This document shows positions 18,117-26,649 of a stretch of DNA of 64,000 nucleotides, one piece after another (within the stretch, counting starts at the first letter, position 1; every line of letters starts with the position of its first letter). Origin of the DNA: Flavobacterium crocinum (lineage in GTDB: Bacteria > Bacteroidota > Bacteroidia > Flavobacteriales > Flavobacteriaceae); NCBI RefSeq assembly GCF_003122385.1, contig NZ_CP029255.1, positions 2,480,001 through 2,544,000 of the forward strand, given 5' to 3'. The translations under genes and the position numbers were made by a program. Under the pieces are notes generated by a model. The model saw only the letters and a list, made by a program, of their open reading frames with translations, was not told the origin of the DNA and ran no database searches.

Positions 18117-18145
18117 CAATGTGCCACGATTCTGCCACGAAACTT
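18117..18145 (+). repeat. Island boundary repeat, copy a
   Basis: CAATGTGCCACGATTCTGCC followed by ACGAAACTT. It contains two GCCACGA units 11 bp apart. Close copies lie at 18348, 34341 and 34473, and weaker or partial ones at 22221 and 36173, all in non-coding gaps between gene modules and all in the same orientation. Copy a starts 4 bp after the insertion sequence ends. I read these as remnants of recombination sites. Confidence 0.6.
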
Positions 18146-18185
18146 CTGTGCGGTTTTGAAAATATTGAAAATGCACTTAAAAGAC

Positions 18186-18219
18186 AAAACCCTGCTGATC
18201 TTAAGATCTGCAGGGTTTT
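18186..18219. terminator. Hairpin terminator in island non-coding DNA
   Basis: AAAACCCTGC (18186-18195) pairs with GCAGGGTTTT (18210-18219), and an inner GATCTT/AAGATC stem extends it apart from one T-T pair. A-runs and T-runs flank it on both sides. No intact gene ends here now, which suggests that a gene was lost. Confidence 0.65.
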
Positions 18220-18267
18220 CCGTGAATTTTAGCCTTTTTTGTAAACTTTGAAAAGTCTCTTTTTAAG

Positions 18268-18295
18268 CTCTCAGCGGAGAAAGAGGGATTCGAAC
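18268..18295 (-). other. tRNA 3'-end-like fragment
   Basis: Read on the minus strand, this begins GTTCGAATCCC and continues CTCTTTCTCCGCT, which looks like a T-loop plus the 3' acceptor strand of a tRNA. No rest of a tRNA follows. Similar TTCGAAC boxes lie at 18564, 22157 and 34285. Tyrosine recombinases often integrate at tRNA 3' ends and leave such copies behind. The assignment rests on this short match alone. Confidence 0.35.
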
Positions 18296-18347
18296 AAAAC
18301 CGTCACATCCCGCTTTTATACTGCATTTTAATATTTTTTTCTGTACT

Positions 18348-18373
18348 GCGCCACGATTATGCCACGAAAACTT
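18348..18373 (+). repeat. Island boundary repeat, copy b
   Basis: GCGCCACGATTATGCCACGA followed by AAACTT, matching copy a with few changes. It lies 53 bp after the TTCGAAC box at 18289. The same box-spacer-repeat order occurs at 22157-22240 and 34285-34368. The SIR2 gene module starts to its right. The stretch up to 18579 holds no gene, only another TTCGAAC box at 18564. Confidence 0.6.
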
Positions 18374-18579
18374 TCAATGTTTTTGTAAATATTGAAACTT
18401 CCAGACTAGCTTAAATTGGTTTAAATTTGCGTTATAATCCATTATTTGATTAAGAAGTAAAGATATAAAATTTTTCTTTGATATTCATTTACGAATGATT
18501 TTATACCTTTTTCAGAGACCTTAAATAACGGTATGACATGTTGGTTTTTCTAGCAGCAAAGGGTTCGAACCACTTTTAT

Positions 18580-20457
18580 TTACGCAATAAATAACTTATT
18601 AGGAGAAAACATAGTTCTCATTATATTACTTTTGCTTTTCACAATGATTTCGGTATTTTTCCAATTATCTAAACTCTCTTTATTTATAATTATTAAGTCA
18701 TCAATAACTTTAAAAATGTACCCTAAATCGAAATCTAATCCATGTACATGATAAATTGCCTTTTCTCCTGTTCCAATAATTAATGCCTGTTCATCAGCCT
18801 GAGCATTTTTTAATATTTCGAACTCCTCTTCATTAAAACATTTAACTTTTACAGTATCAATTTCTTCTAATACACTTACATTTTCAATATACAGATTAAG
18901 CAATTTTACTCGATTTTCGTAAGCCTTATTAAGATCAATATCTTTAAATTTAACATTAAAATGCTTTTCAATCTTTTTCAGATCCTTAAAATAATCTTTC
19001 AAATGGTCAACATTATATGCATCTGTAAAAGGTAGGCGAAATTGGTCAGAACTAAATAGTATTGTACCATCTTTGAATATTTTATACTTTAAGTTTGATG
19101 TAATTCGTGACAAAATCTCATAAAATTGAAGTCCCGAATTTGTTGATCTAATTGAGTTGGAAGGAATTTGATTTAATTTTACCAAAAATTGACCATCCGA
19201 TTGGAAATCTAATTCCATAATGATAGTGAAATCATCTACGACAATTTGAAACAGAGTCTGTGTTTCACTGGGCTTAATCGCTGTAAATCTGAAAGCATAA
19301 TTGTCAATTTCGAAATCATCCTCAAATACAATATTTATATTACAATCGTAATTTGGTCTTTTTTGAAGGGTAATACTGGAAATGTTATTTTCATTATGAA
19401 TGCGTAAATCACTCATAAAAAAACTAAACTCTTTTAAAATTTCCTTATCTATAACTAGTTCATCAAAAGATTGGTTTTTAAAGAATTTTTCAAATTTATC
19501 CTTATCATTATTTGGGAATTGAACCTTGAAATCAAATTTGTAAGCTGTATTATTGCTATTTGCTGTTACATGTCCAACTTCAACCGCTTCACCTTTATTT
19601 CTTAACTCTAAACAAAGATCTTTTGAATTTGCAAGCGCAAGTGCAGTATCTGCTCGTCCAATTCCTTTCGAAAGATTAGGTAAGTAATTTAACTTTATGT
19701 CATTGTCAATTAGTTTTATCAAATTCTCTCCAGTAGATTCGATAAAAATAATATTGTGTCGATTTAGAAATGCGCGTTTTATTGGATCAATTCCTGGAGA
19801 AACAAAGTAAATTTCCTTTCTATTTTCACCAAGTTCACTTATAATTTTATTAATCATATCTTTTACATTAGAATCCTCCAAAGAATATCCCACAAATAAA
19901 ATATGATTAGTAGCTAGTTTATCTTTTACAGCATTCCAGAAAATAGTGTTTTCACTGTTTTTTGTAAAATAATTTAAATAATCAGAATTGGTTAAAATAA
20001 GTCTATCGGTATCAGTAAAATCGGAATGTATTTTGAATAACAGTTGACTTTTATAATTGGTTGTAGCTAAATCTATACTTTTTCTTACGACTTCAATATT
20101 AGGATTATTAGTTTCAATCAAAGTGTCATAGTTGGTGGTAATGATGATTCTAAAATGGGGAATTCCAGCTAACAACTTATGGGTTTCAGTAGAAGTAGGA
20201 GGTTTGCGAAATTCCTTTTTAAGAGTTTCTATCAAAAAGTTTTTATTTCCTCCTTTAAGAGTATAGATATCATCGCAAAGTTTGGGTAAGTTGTTTGTAA
20301 ATTCAATATCTGATTTAATGTCATCTGTCAAATTGTCGAATAAGATTTTTGCTAATCCAGCTCCTGATGGATACCCAGCATTTATTGACATTCCTGCCCC
20401 AACAAATAATACTACTTCTTCTTTTCTAATAAGTTCTAAAATTCTTTCGTTAGCCAT
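18580..20457 (-). CDS. SIR2-domain protein, probable anti-phage NADase
   Basis: 625 residues. The N-terminal 250 residues form a SIR2 domain: FVGAGMSINAGYPSG (18-32), ITTNYD (106-111), the catalytic histidine in KIHSD (His144) and LFVGYSLED (187-195). No zinc-binding cysteines are seen, which fits defence SIR2 proteins that hydrolyse NAD rather than deacetylate proteins. Residues 260-625 are not recognised; they seem rich in strands and could be the phage sensor. It is a single gene bordered by boundary repeats. Such proteins typically stop phage by depleting NAD. Confidence 0.85.
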   Translation of the reverse strand: MANERILELIRKEEVVLFVGAGMSINAGYPSGAGLAKILFDNLTDDIKSDIEFTNNLPKLCDDIYTLKGGNKNFLIETLKKEFRKPPTSTETHKLLAGIPHFRIIITTNYDTLIETNNPNIEVVRKSIDLATTNYKSQLLFKIHSDFTDTDRLILTNSDYLNYFTKNSENTIFWNAVKDKLATNHILFVGYSLEDSNVKDMINKIISELGENRKEIYFVSPGIDPIKRAFLNRHNIIFIESTGENLIKLIDNDIKLNYLPNLSKGIGRADTALALANSKDLCLELRNKGEAVEVGHVTANSNNTAYKFDFKVQFPNNDKDKFEKFFKNQSFDELVIDKEILKEFSFFMSDLRIHNENNISSITLQKRPNYDCNINIVFEDDFEIDNYAFRFTAIKPSETQTLFQIVVDDFTIIMELDFQSDGQFLVKLNQIPSNSIRSTNSGLQFYEILSRITSNLKYKIFKDGTILFSSDQFRLPFTDAYNVDHLKDYFKDLKKIEKHFNVKFKDIDLNKAYENRVKLLNLYIENVSVLEEIDTVKVKCFNEEEFEILKNAQADEQALIIGTGEKAIYHVHGLDFDLGYIFKVIDDLIIINKESLDNWKNTEIIVKSKSNIMRTMFSPNKLFIA

Positions 20458-20690
20458 GTTCTAATTTATTTACGAGCTTAAATATAATGAAATTATGCTA
20501 GTTTATACATTACAACTCCACAGTTAAAATTGGTATATCTAAGTAATATAAATCAATAAATGAATCCACGTATTTTTACGCGGTCATTCTTGTGTGCTTT
20601 TGTATACATTTGATTGGTTACAATATTCTACAAAATAATTGGATGTTGTATTTATAACGCATAATTATTACAAACTAAAAAAAATCAACA

Positions 20691-21110
20691 ATGTCTGATC
20701 AATATCTAAAACCATTTAAAGGAAAGTTTATTTTGCACGTAAAAACAACAATGAAAAATTTCTTTTCAAATCCAAATCAAGTTTCCTTAATAGATAAGTA
20801 TACTAATGTTGCTGACGAGCTTGGAAACGTTGATATTGCAAAGTTTATAAAGCAATATGCATTAGGTTTTAGTAAATATAAAGAATATAAACACTTACAG
20901 TTTAATTATCATAAAGCATCAGATTTAAGTCCTGAGAATCTATTAAATAATGATGAAAGAGATTGTCAATTAACTTTCAAATTAGAATCTTTTGACATAG
21001 AGGTTTTACAAATTATTGATTCTAAAATAACGTTCGCTTCTTCTGCGAACGAAGTTTATACAATTGAACTCAATGATAATCTTAAACTAATAAAATTAAA
21101 TAATGTATAG
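20691..21110 (+). CDS. Hypothetical protein in a two-gene unit
   Basis: 139 residues, not recognised. It is hydrophilic with no signal peptide or membrane segment, and a strand-rich C-terminal part (SFDIEVLQIIDSKITFAS...) follows a helical first half. Its stop overlaps the start of the membrane protein gene at 21103 by 8 bases, so translation of the two is probably coupled. It is divergent from the SIR2 gene across 233 bp. A soluble partner of a membrane protein fits a defence or toxin-immunity pair, but no evidence goes beyond the layout. Confidence 0.6.
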   Translation: MSDQYLKPFKGKFILHVKTTMKNFFSNPNQVSLIDKYTNVADELGNVDIAKFIKQYALGFSKYKEYKHLQFNYHKASDLSPENLLNNDERDCQLTFKLESFDIEVLQIIDSKITFASSANEVYTIELNDNLKLIKLNNV

Positions 21111-21816
21111 ACAGCTTGTTTACCTGAGAAAAGCATTTAAATATTTTGATTTAAATAAAGCCTGGATACTAAGTTCATTATTTGTATTTTCAATTATTAG
21201 AGAGTGTGTTTGGTATGCATGTTTTGGAATTAACATACTGAGTTTTTCCACTATTCAAGATGCATTCATTTCTTTTTTTAATAGTTTAATAAGTTTTGTC
21301 ATTTTGCCATTAATATACATTTTTCTAAGTTTCTTTATATATGAGGAGCCCAAACGAAAAATTCTTTATCATTTGCAAGCCTTAATTATAACTTTAATTT
21401 TTGCTTTGTTAGCGTGGATATATTTTATGTTATTTAAAAAAGCAATGTCATTTATAACCGCGTTGCTTTTCTTATATCTGGCAAACGACTTGATTCAACA
21501 AAAAAAATACTTAAATGTGTCACGTTTTGCCCTGTTGTTTTTTATAGCTATTTCATTGTTCGAACCATTATTACAATATCTTAAAATAAAACATGCACTA
21601 AATGTAAAAAAGAACACTATTGAATTTTATTACGAGGAAGGAAACATGGAATTTTTATCTTTTATATATAAAGAAAAAACATATGACACTAAGAGCAAGA
21701 GATATTTTTTGGTCGGCAACACGTCTAATTATCTTTTTTTGTTTGATAATCAGGTAAATAAAACTCTCGTTTTTTCAAAAGATGACTGCGAAAATATTGA
21801 AAGTGAGGTTTTTTGA
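21103..21816 (+). CDS. Multi-pass membrane protein of unknown function
   Basis: 237 residues with about five hydrophobic helices in the first 165 (near 18-42, 55-77, 85-108, 111-127 and 138-155). A soluble C-terminal domain of about 70 residues follows (FYYEEGNMEFLSFIYKEKTYD...). No known family is recognised. It overlaps the upstream gene by 8 bases. The Ile/Leu/Phe-rich helices and soluble tail would fit a membrane effector, but this is a guess from topology. Confidence 0.65.
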   Translation: MYRQLVYLRKAFKYFDLNKAWILSSLFVFSIIRECVWYACFGINILSFSTIQDAFISFFNSLISFVILPLIYIFLSFFIYEEPKRKILYHLQALIITLIFALLAWIYFMLFKKAMSFITALLFLYLANDLIQQKKYLNVSRFALLFFIAISLFEPLLQYLKIKHALNVKKNTIEFYYEEGNMEFLSFIYKEKTYDTKSKRYFLVGNTSNYLFLFDNQVNKTLVFSKDDCENIESEVF

Positions 21817-21909
21817 ATATGATTGCTTTAAATTATCAGAGTTTTGTTACGGGTAAAGATATTATCACATCGTATGGCTGTTTATATAACAAATTAATGT
21901 ATATAAAAT

Positions 21910-22116
21910 ATGAAATCTAATAAAATAAATGACAAGTCAAAATTGCAAAATTTAGCTGGCCCAAGAGTGGAAGAAGGGAAGAGCAATGGTAAATTAACTT
22001 TAGAGGAATTAAGAAAGTGTGAAGGATTTGCTGATGTTTCAGATTCAGAAGGGGAAGAAATAATTGAAAGTTTATATAAGCTTTCTTTAATCGCTTTCAA
22101 TTCTAAAGCAACGTAA
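21910..22116 (+). CDS. Small conserved-looking hypothetical protein
   Basis: 68 residues, with a Lys/Asn-rich start and a helical second half (LTLEELRKCEGFADVSDSEGEEIIESLYKLSLIAF). The pattern E-E-I-I-E-S-L-Y-K-L-S resembles small proteins common in Bacteroidota mobile DNA. The antisense frame (21894-22124) lacks such a pattern, so I take the plus strand. It lies 93 bp after the membrane protein gene. Confidence 0.5.
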   Translation: MKSNKINDKSKLQNLAGPRVEEGKSNGKLTLEELRKCEGFADVSDSEGEEIIESLYKLSLIAFNSKAT

Positions 22117-22156
22117 AAACTCAAAAAATATATATAAGGTTACGATCGCTCTGCCA

Positions 22157-22240
22157 TTCGAACCTCAATAAATAAGAGCTTTATTTTAAGTAATCTTATA
22201 CAGCGTGAAGACTTAAGGGGAATGATTCTGCCACAAAATT
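22157..22240 (+). repeat. Island boundary: TTCGAAC box plus half repeat (copy c)
   Basis: A TTCGAAC box at 22157-22163 is followed 57 bp later by AATGATTCTGCCACAAAATT (22221-22240), the right half of the boundary repeat. It separates the SIR2/small-gene module from the ImmA/CBASS/RADAR stretch. Gene-free DNA continues to 22340. Confidence 0.5.
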
Positions 22241-22340
22241 TGAAATGGCAGATTTATTTGTAAATTCGCCTAAGCATTTTGTGTGATAAACACTACAAAG
22301 TACGAACTTATCATGGTTTTTTATGTGGATAAATTAATGC

Positions 22341-23138
22341 CTAATCTTCCCAAATAATACTTAACGCAGATCCTTTATGAGTGATACAATGCTCATAAAA
22401 CTTTTTATTTGAATCTTCATTTTTGACATAATCAAAGCAGTCAACAGCCCATATTTGGGAGGTTTTCGAAATTTCATTTAGATTAATATTATTAAAATAT
22501 TCCCCCATAACAAATGAAGATGGAATTTTAGGGTTGTTTAGAACATATTTATAAGGGAAATCATCACTGTAATATCTCCATTTAATAATTCCATTTTCGC
22601 CATAAATTATCATAATTGGATGAGATCCAATTTGAGCAAAACGGAACGCACAGGACGTGACACTAACAGCATATTGAATACTTAGTGCGCTGATTAATTC
22701 AAAATTAAATTTTTTTCTGAAAATGTCTGTTTTGAAACGCTCTTCCGGCATTAAAAGGCAGGACGCAAAATAATCAGCTTCTCGCTCTATTTCAGAAAAT
22801 TGTGCTTTATTAGTTTTCGAGGCATGGGCCTCAAGCATCCCCTGCATCAGGCCAATTCGATGGGAGTCAATTATGTAATGTCCTAATTCATGGGCCAAAG
22901 TAAACCTTCCTCGTGGAGAATCAATTCTATTGCCACAGTCGGTATTTATATGAATGTAAAATTGACCATCATCGTAAAAGGTCATTCCGTCAAAAGTTCC
23001 TTTTCCGTAGCTATCGTAAAAGACTTCCAGCCCCTCTTCCTTTAAAATATTTTCTAAAGGAGTAATTTTCTGGTCATACTGTAGGGCTATGGACTCTGCA
23101 ATTCTTTTTATTTTGTTTTTTGAAGTGTTATTTATCAT
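22341..23138 (-). CDS. ImmA/IrrE-family metallopeptidase
   Basis: 265 residues. The zinc site HELGH is at 83-87 (FTLAHELGHYI) with the third ligand in EREADYFAS (Glu120). This is the standard layout of the ImmA/IrrE (M78) family, whose members cleave repressors or anti-sigma-like proteins when triggered. The C-terminal half is unassigned. Its start overlaps the end of the 114-residue protein gene by 11 bases, and it is the last gene of a three-gene operon headed by a sigma factor. The obvious inference is that it cleaves the middle protein or the sigma factor. Confidence 0.9.
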   Translation of the reverse strand: MINNTSKNKIKRIAESIALQYDQKITPLENILKEEGLEVFYDSYGKGTFDGMTFYDDGQFYIHINTDCGNRIDSPRGRFTLAHELGHYIIDSHRIGLMQGMLEAHASKTNKAQFSEIEREADYFASCLLMPEERFKTDIFRKKFNFELISALSIQYAVSVTSCAFRFAQIGSHPIMIIYGENGIIKWRYYSDDFPYKYVLNNPKIPSSFVMGEYFNNINLNEISKTSQIWAVDCFDYVKNEDSNKKFYEHCITHKGSALSIIWED

Positions 23139-23472
23139 CTGAGTCTCGATGCTTTTTTCTCATCTTATCAATGATATGCTGCGGAAGGCCGCTTTGCCCT
23201 TTTCTGGCAACCATTTTCAAATTCTCAATTTCTGATTTTACATCTGAACTTATATCTAAACTGATTATTTTAGATTTATTGCGTAAACTCCCATTTAAAA
23301 TTGAGCTGATGTCAATCACAGAGTCTTTTAGCTTAAAATCATAATCATCATATAATTTGTTAAACCTGTCGAGCTGCTGCTCATTCATTGGGTATAAAAA
23401 TCCTGTCGAATGAAGCCAGTCATCTAAGTTCTCCTCAGAGATTTTGCCTATATATTTTTTATCGATTGCCAT
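23128..23472 (-). CDS. Small protein between sigma factor and ImmA protease
   Basis: 114 residues, hydrophilic, with no recognised domain. The C-terminus is basic (KMVARKGQSGLPQHIIDKMRKKHRDSDDK) and the middle contains a predicted strand/turn stretch (IDISSILNGSLRNKSKIISLDISSDV). It overlaps its two neighbours by 14 and 11 bases, so the three are translated as a unit. By analogy with ImmA/ImmR pairs it could be the protease substrate or an anti-sigma factor. Confidence 0.65.
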   Translation of the reverse strand: MAIDKKYIGKISEENLDDWLHSTGFLYPMNEQQLDRFNKLYDDYDFKLKDSVIDISSILNGSLRNKSKIISLDISSDVKSEIENLKMVARKGQSGLPQHIIDKMRKKHRDSDDK

Positions 23473-24142
23473 TTAAACTATTCAAATAATTGTTAATATG
23501 GTCAGTTGCTTCTTTTTTGTAAACTTGAATGGAACTTTGAGCAAGGTTTAAAGTATCCCGTAATTTTTTAGCGACTTGTCTAGGGATATTTTTTCCATTA
23601 TTATGATAGGCCTTATAAGTGAGATAAATTACTTTATGCTTCTCAGAAAGTCCCAGCATTGCTTTTTCAATGATTTCCAATCTGATTTTTAATTCTCTTT
23701 TTTTGTCAAGATCTTCGCCTACAGTTACATTAATTAAATCAGTTATATTTTCTACAATAGAAAGGTCTTCCTCCTCTGGTTCGGCGCAAGTGTCGCTTAC
23801 ACCGTATTTCATAAGTTCATTAAATACTATTGCATACAGCCAAATTTTAATGGCTTTGTCCATGTCTTTGGATTTTGCTTTTTCCTTATTAAAGGAATGG
23901 TATTTCCAGACCTTTGCAAAAGTACAGTTCGCAATATCTAAAGCAGTAACGCCGCTATGTCCATACTTAGCAGAATAAATTTCAGCTTTCTCGATAACGT
24001 CATTCTGAAATCTGCTGCAGAAAACTATAAATGCATTTTCAGCTTCATTTGGAAACTCATTTTTAAAAGAGATGTACTCAATGAGTTCATCACTGGATAA
24101 ATTTTCAAAGTCAATCTCTGTAGTTTTTAATTCAACTTTCAT
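23459..24142 (-). CDS. RNA polymerase sigma-70-like factor
   Basis: 227 residues. A region-2-like segment (VTALDIANCTFAKVWKYHSFN ... KIWLYAIVFNELMKYG) and a region-4-like segment (LGLSEKHKVIYLTYKAY, then LAQSSIQVYKKEATDHI) are separated by an acidic linker, as in ECF-type sigma factors. It is the first gene of a tightly overlapping operon with a small protein and an ImmA/IrrE protease. Two palindromic sites lie just upstream (24162-24236), so autoregulation is likely. Confidence 0.75.
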   Translation of the reverse strand: MKVELKTTEIDFENLSSDELIEYISFKNEFPNEAENAFIVFCSRFQNDVIEKAEIYSAKYGHSGVTALDIANCTFAKVWKYHSFNKEKAKSKDMDKAIKIWLYAIVFNELMKYGVSDTCAEPEEEDLSIVENITDLINVTVGEDLDKKRELKIRLEIIEKAMLGLSEKHKVIYLTYKAYHNNGKNIPRQVAKKLRDTLNLAQSSIQVYKKEATDHINNYLNSLNGNR

Positions 24143-24161
24143 CTATATATCAAAAGCGTTA

Positions 24162-24236
24162 CTAATGGAATTAGTATATGAGTAGGACTACTAATTTTTC
24201 AAAGTTAAAAAAAAGTTCCTAATGGAATTAGTATAT
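24162..24236. promoter_or_regulatory. Two 18-bp direct repeats with palindromic cores
   Basis: CTAATGGAATTAGTATAT occurs at 24162-24179 and 24219-24236, 57 bp apart. Each contains the inverted repeat CTAAT-GGA-ATTAG. They lie 20 and 77 bp upstream of the sigma factor start and before a divergent small gene. A dimeric regulator binding both is the simplest reading. The sigma factor or the middle protein of the operon are candidates. Confidence 0.65.
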
Positions 24237-24317
24237 AAATGAAAAACTTACAAATAAAGGCAAATCCTTTATGCCTTAAAGTTAAAGGAATATGTATAAT
24301 CAATTAATTGTAGCAAG

Positions 24318-24491
24318 ATGGCAACGAATCCACCGAAAGACAATTCTAGAAAAGGAGCTGTTAAAGAGCGTTCCCAGACTTACAACCCAAAGACTGACCA
24401 TTGGGTAAAACGTGACACGAACACGGGTAGGTTTATGGATGTCAAAACATCTGACAACAGTCCTTTTAAAGGAGTAACAAAAGAAAAGTAA
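24318..24491 (+). CDS. Small conserved protein, 57 residues
   Basis: ATG at 24318 to TAA at 24489-24491. The protein starts MATNPPKDNSRKGAVKERSQ and ends SDNSPFKGVTKEK. It is very hydrophilic and basic. The middle (TYNPKTDHWVKRDTNTGRFM) recalls a small protein of unknown function that I know from many bacteria, often near mobile DNA. It is divergent from the sigma factor operon, with the paired operator sites between them, so it may be under the same control. Confidence 0.7.
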   Translation: MATNPPKDNSRKGAVKERSQTYNPKTDHWVKRDTNTGRFMDVKTSDNSPFKGVTKEK

Positions 24492-24721
24492 GATACTTTT
24501 CAAAAACTTATCTCGCGTGTTTTCAATTAAATGCAGAGAATTGAAAAAATAGAATAATTTTTAAAAGAATGATTGCCTTCAGGCAGATAGCCAATAGATA
24601 ATTATTCCTTTAGCTTAGAGTTCTTTTTTCAAAATTACTGAGAATATGAATAACGATGAGATTGTTTATTTGAAAGAGGGAGAATTTCCCTCTTTCATTA
24701 ATATTTAAATGACAGAGATAC

Positions 24722-25483
24722 ATGGCAGATTTATTTACAGCTTTATTGAAACCTATATTTATTAAAGGGGCGGCAATAGCTTGGGAGAACAGAAAACATT
24801 TAAGTGTTTTTTTTAGAACCAAATTTGGTTCATATAAGAATAAGGATATTCGATTTTCAATCAGTTACCTTTTTAAGATTCAAATACCAGATACGAATAA
24901 ATATCTGCTGGTCCTGAACCGAAGGATTGAAAACCAGCTTCAGCCAGTTGGAGGCGTATATAAAAGATATGGTGATGATTCTCTTTTCAACAAATGGGAG
25001 TATAAGCCCGATAACAAAAGAAATGGGTTGGATACGGATAAAAAAAGCTCTTCGGATCTGCGATTTATGGTTAGGGGAAAGTACGTCATTGAGGTAATGA
25101 ACTGGTTTGAAAGCATGCAGGAGAGAGAAACAGATCCAAACAGGGAATTTAAAGAAGAACTTTTAGATACAAGTATCCTGAATTTTGATGTTTTTCAGAA
25201 TCTCACTTATAAACATATAAGAAGATATTCTGACAGTCTGAGCTGGAGCAAATACTTTAAATGTTATGAGGTAAAAATCTATGATGTTTTTGAGCTTATT
25301 CCAAATGAGCAGCAGAAGAGAAGTCTTATTGATTTAGCTCAGCAGGATTTAGATTTGGCAAGAGGTTTTGCAATAGCAGATTGTGATGATATTGAACATC
25401 TTCGGCTTGTAGTAGACGGGAAACAGATAGCACGTATTGGAGAACACACAAAACTAATTATAAATAAAACTTTGAAAGAATGA
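24722..25483 (+). CDS. CBASS effector with SMODS-associated NUDIX domain
   Basis: 253 residues. A hydrophobic stretch at 4-21 could be one membrane helix. A NUDIX-like domain follows, with QPVGGVYK (74-81) and REFKEEL (141-147), the core of the Nudix box. SMODS-associated NUDIX proteins are the effectors of a class of CBASS systems (TM-NUDIX, Cap16-like) that act at the membrane when the cyclic nucleotide signal binds. Its stop overlaps the CD-NTase start in ATGA, and the next two genes complete the operon. The single hydrophobic segment is weak, so membrane insertion is uncertain. Confidence 0.75.
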   Translation: MADLFTALLKPIFIKGAAIAWENRKHLSVFFRTKFGSYKNKDIRFSISYLFKIQIPDTNKYLLVLNRRIENQLQPVGGVYKRYGDDSLFNKWEYKPDNKRNGLDTDKKSSSDLRFMVRGKYVIEVMNWFESMQERETDPNREFKEELLDTSILNFDVFQNLTYKHIRRYSDSLSWSKYFKCYEVKIYDVFELIPNEQQKRSLIDLAQQDLDLARGFAIADCDDIEHLRLVVDGKQIARIGEHTKLIINKTLKE

Positions 25484-26649
25484 TAGATATATTTAAAAAC
25501 TATGCATTGCAGAGAGATGAGCTTCTGGCTAGAATTGCGCAGGAACTGCAGCTGGATAAAACCCGTCTAGAGCGAATGGAAAGTGCATATAATGCCGTAG
25601 CCGACCTTCTGAAAAAAGACGAGGACTTTTTTAAAGATGTAGAAATCGAGGTTTATGCTCAGGGCTCTAAGCGAATAGGAACCAGCATTAAACCAATTAA
25701 TGATGAGGACTTTGATTTGGACACAGTGCTTCATATCTATGATGTCTATCATAAATATTCACCTGATGAAATCTATAATGCATTAGTCAAGGCTTTGGAG
25801 AAGGACAGCTACTACAAATCCATAATGGAAAAAAAGAAAAGATGCGTCCGTTTGAATTATAAAAGCGATTTTCATATGGATATTCTCCCAGCATGCATGC
25901 CCTCCCATTTTGAAAAACAAAAGATTGCAATTCCAGAGAAAATGATGAGAAGCTGGTCCTCAGGAAATCCAAAGGGCTTTTCAGAATGGTTTTTAAGAAT
26001 TGCCGATACGGTTAAGAATCCTGTCTTGATAACGCATATGCGCGCTTTGATGGAGGCGAAGGTGGAATCAGAACCCCTGCCTGTAGAGTTATACCAAAAA
26101 ACACCGCTTCAAAGAGGTGTTCAGTTGATAAAACGATGCAGGGACTTATATTATGCCGACAAAAAGTACAGAGTGTCAAGCATTGTTATTACAACTCTGA
26201 CTGCTCATTTTTACAATGGAGAAAATTCAATTTTTGATACAATTGACAATGTATTGGAAAAGATAAAAGGAAGCTATCTTGACGCTGTAAAATCAAGCGC
26301 AAAATTTAAAGTTTTAAATCCAGTCAATCCTCAGGAAGATTTTACTGACAGCTGGACTGATGAGCATTTTAAGAGTTTTTATGGTTTTATTTCAGATTTA
26401 TATATTCAGTGGCAGAATCTTAAAACTTCTTTCGAAACAGGTAAAGACGATTACATTAAGCTCTTTGGAGAAGGTGTTTATAAAAAATCTTTAAATGAGC
26501 AGATAGTAACTTTTTCAAAGAATACAGATGATGGTTTTACAAATGCAAGCGGTCTGATTATCGGCGGAAAAGCCTATACAAATACTCAAGGCCAAATAAA
26601 TTCAAATACAGGAATTAAAAATGAATCTCATCACAACTTTGGAAGCTGA
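25480..26649 (+). CDS. CBASS CD-NTase (cyclic oligonucleotide synthase)
   Basis: 389 residues of the cGAS/DncV-like nucleotidyltransferase family. The active site is complete: GS at 62-63 (YAQGSKRIGTSI), Asp79-x-Asp81 in DEDFDLDTV and the third acid Asp134 in FHMDILPA. Such enzymes make a cyclic di- or trinucleotide on phage infection, which switches on the effector. It is flanked by the NUDIX effector (4-base overlap) and the E2-like gene (29-base overlap). The C-terminus is probably the site of E2 conjugation or priming, as in type II CBASS. The signal molecule cannot be read from sequence. Confidence 0.9.
   Translation: MIDIFKNYALQRDELLARIAQELQLDKTRLERMESAYNAVADLLKKDEDFFKDVEIEVYAQGSKRIGTSIKPINDEDFDLDTVLHIYDVYHKYSPDEIYNALVKALEKDSYYKSIMEKKKRCVRLNYKSDFHMDILPACMPSHFEKQKIAIPEKMMRSWSSGNPKGFSEWFLRIADTVKNPVLITHMRALMEAKVESEPLPVELYQKTPLQRGVQLIKRCRDLYYADKKYRVSSIVITTLTAHFYNGENSIFDTIDNVLEKIKGSYLDAVKSSAKFKVLNPVNPQEDFTDSWTDEHFKSFYGFISDLYIQWQNLKTSFETGKDDYIKLFGEGVYKKSLNEQIVTFSKNTDDGFTNASGLIIGGKAYTNTQGQINSNTGIKNESHHNFGS

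Noticed and set aside
18268..18295. Complete tRNA gene
   Set aside because: Only a T-loop and acceptor-like 3' part is present; no anticodon arm or D-arm follows.
21894..22124. Antisense frame to the 68-residue gene
   Set aside because: The plus-strand protein has a clear helical pattern typical of small Bacteroidota proteins; the antisense frame does not.
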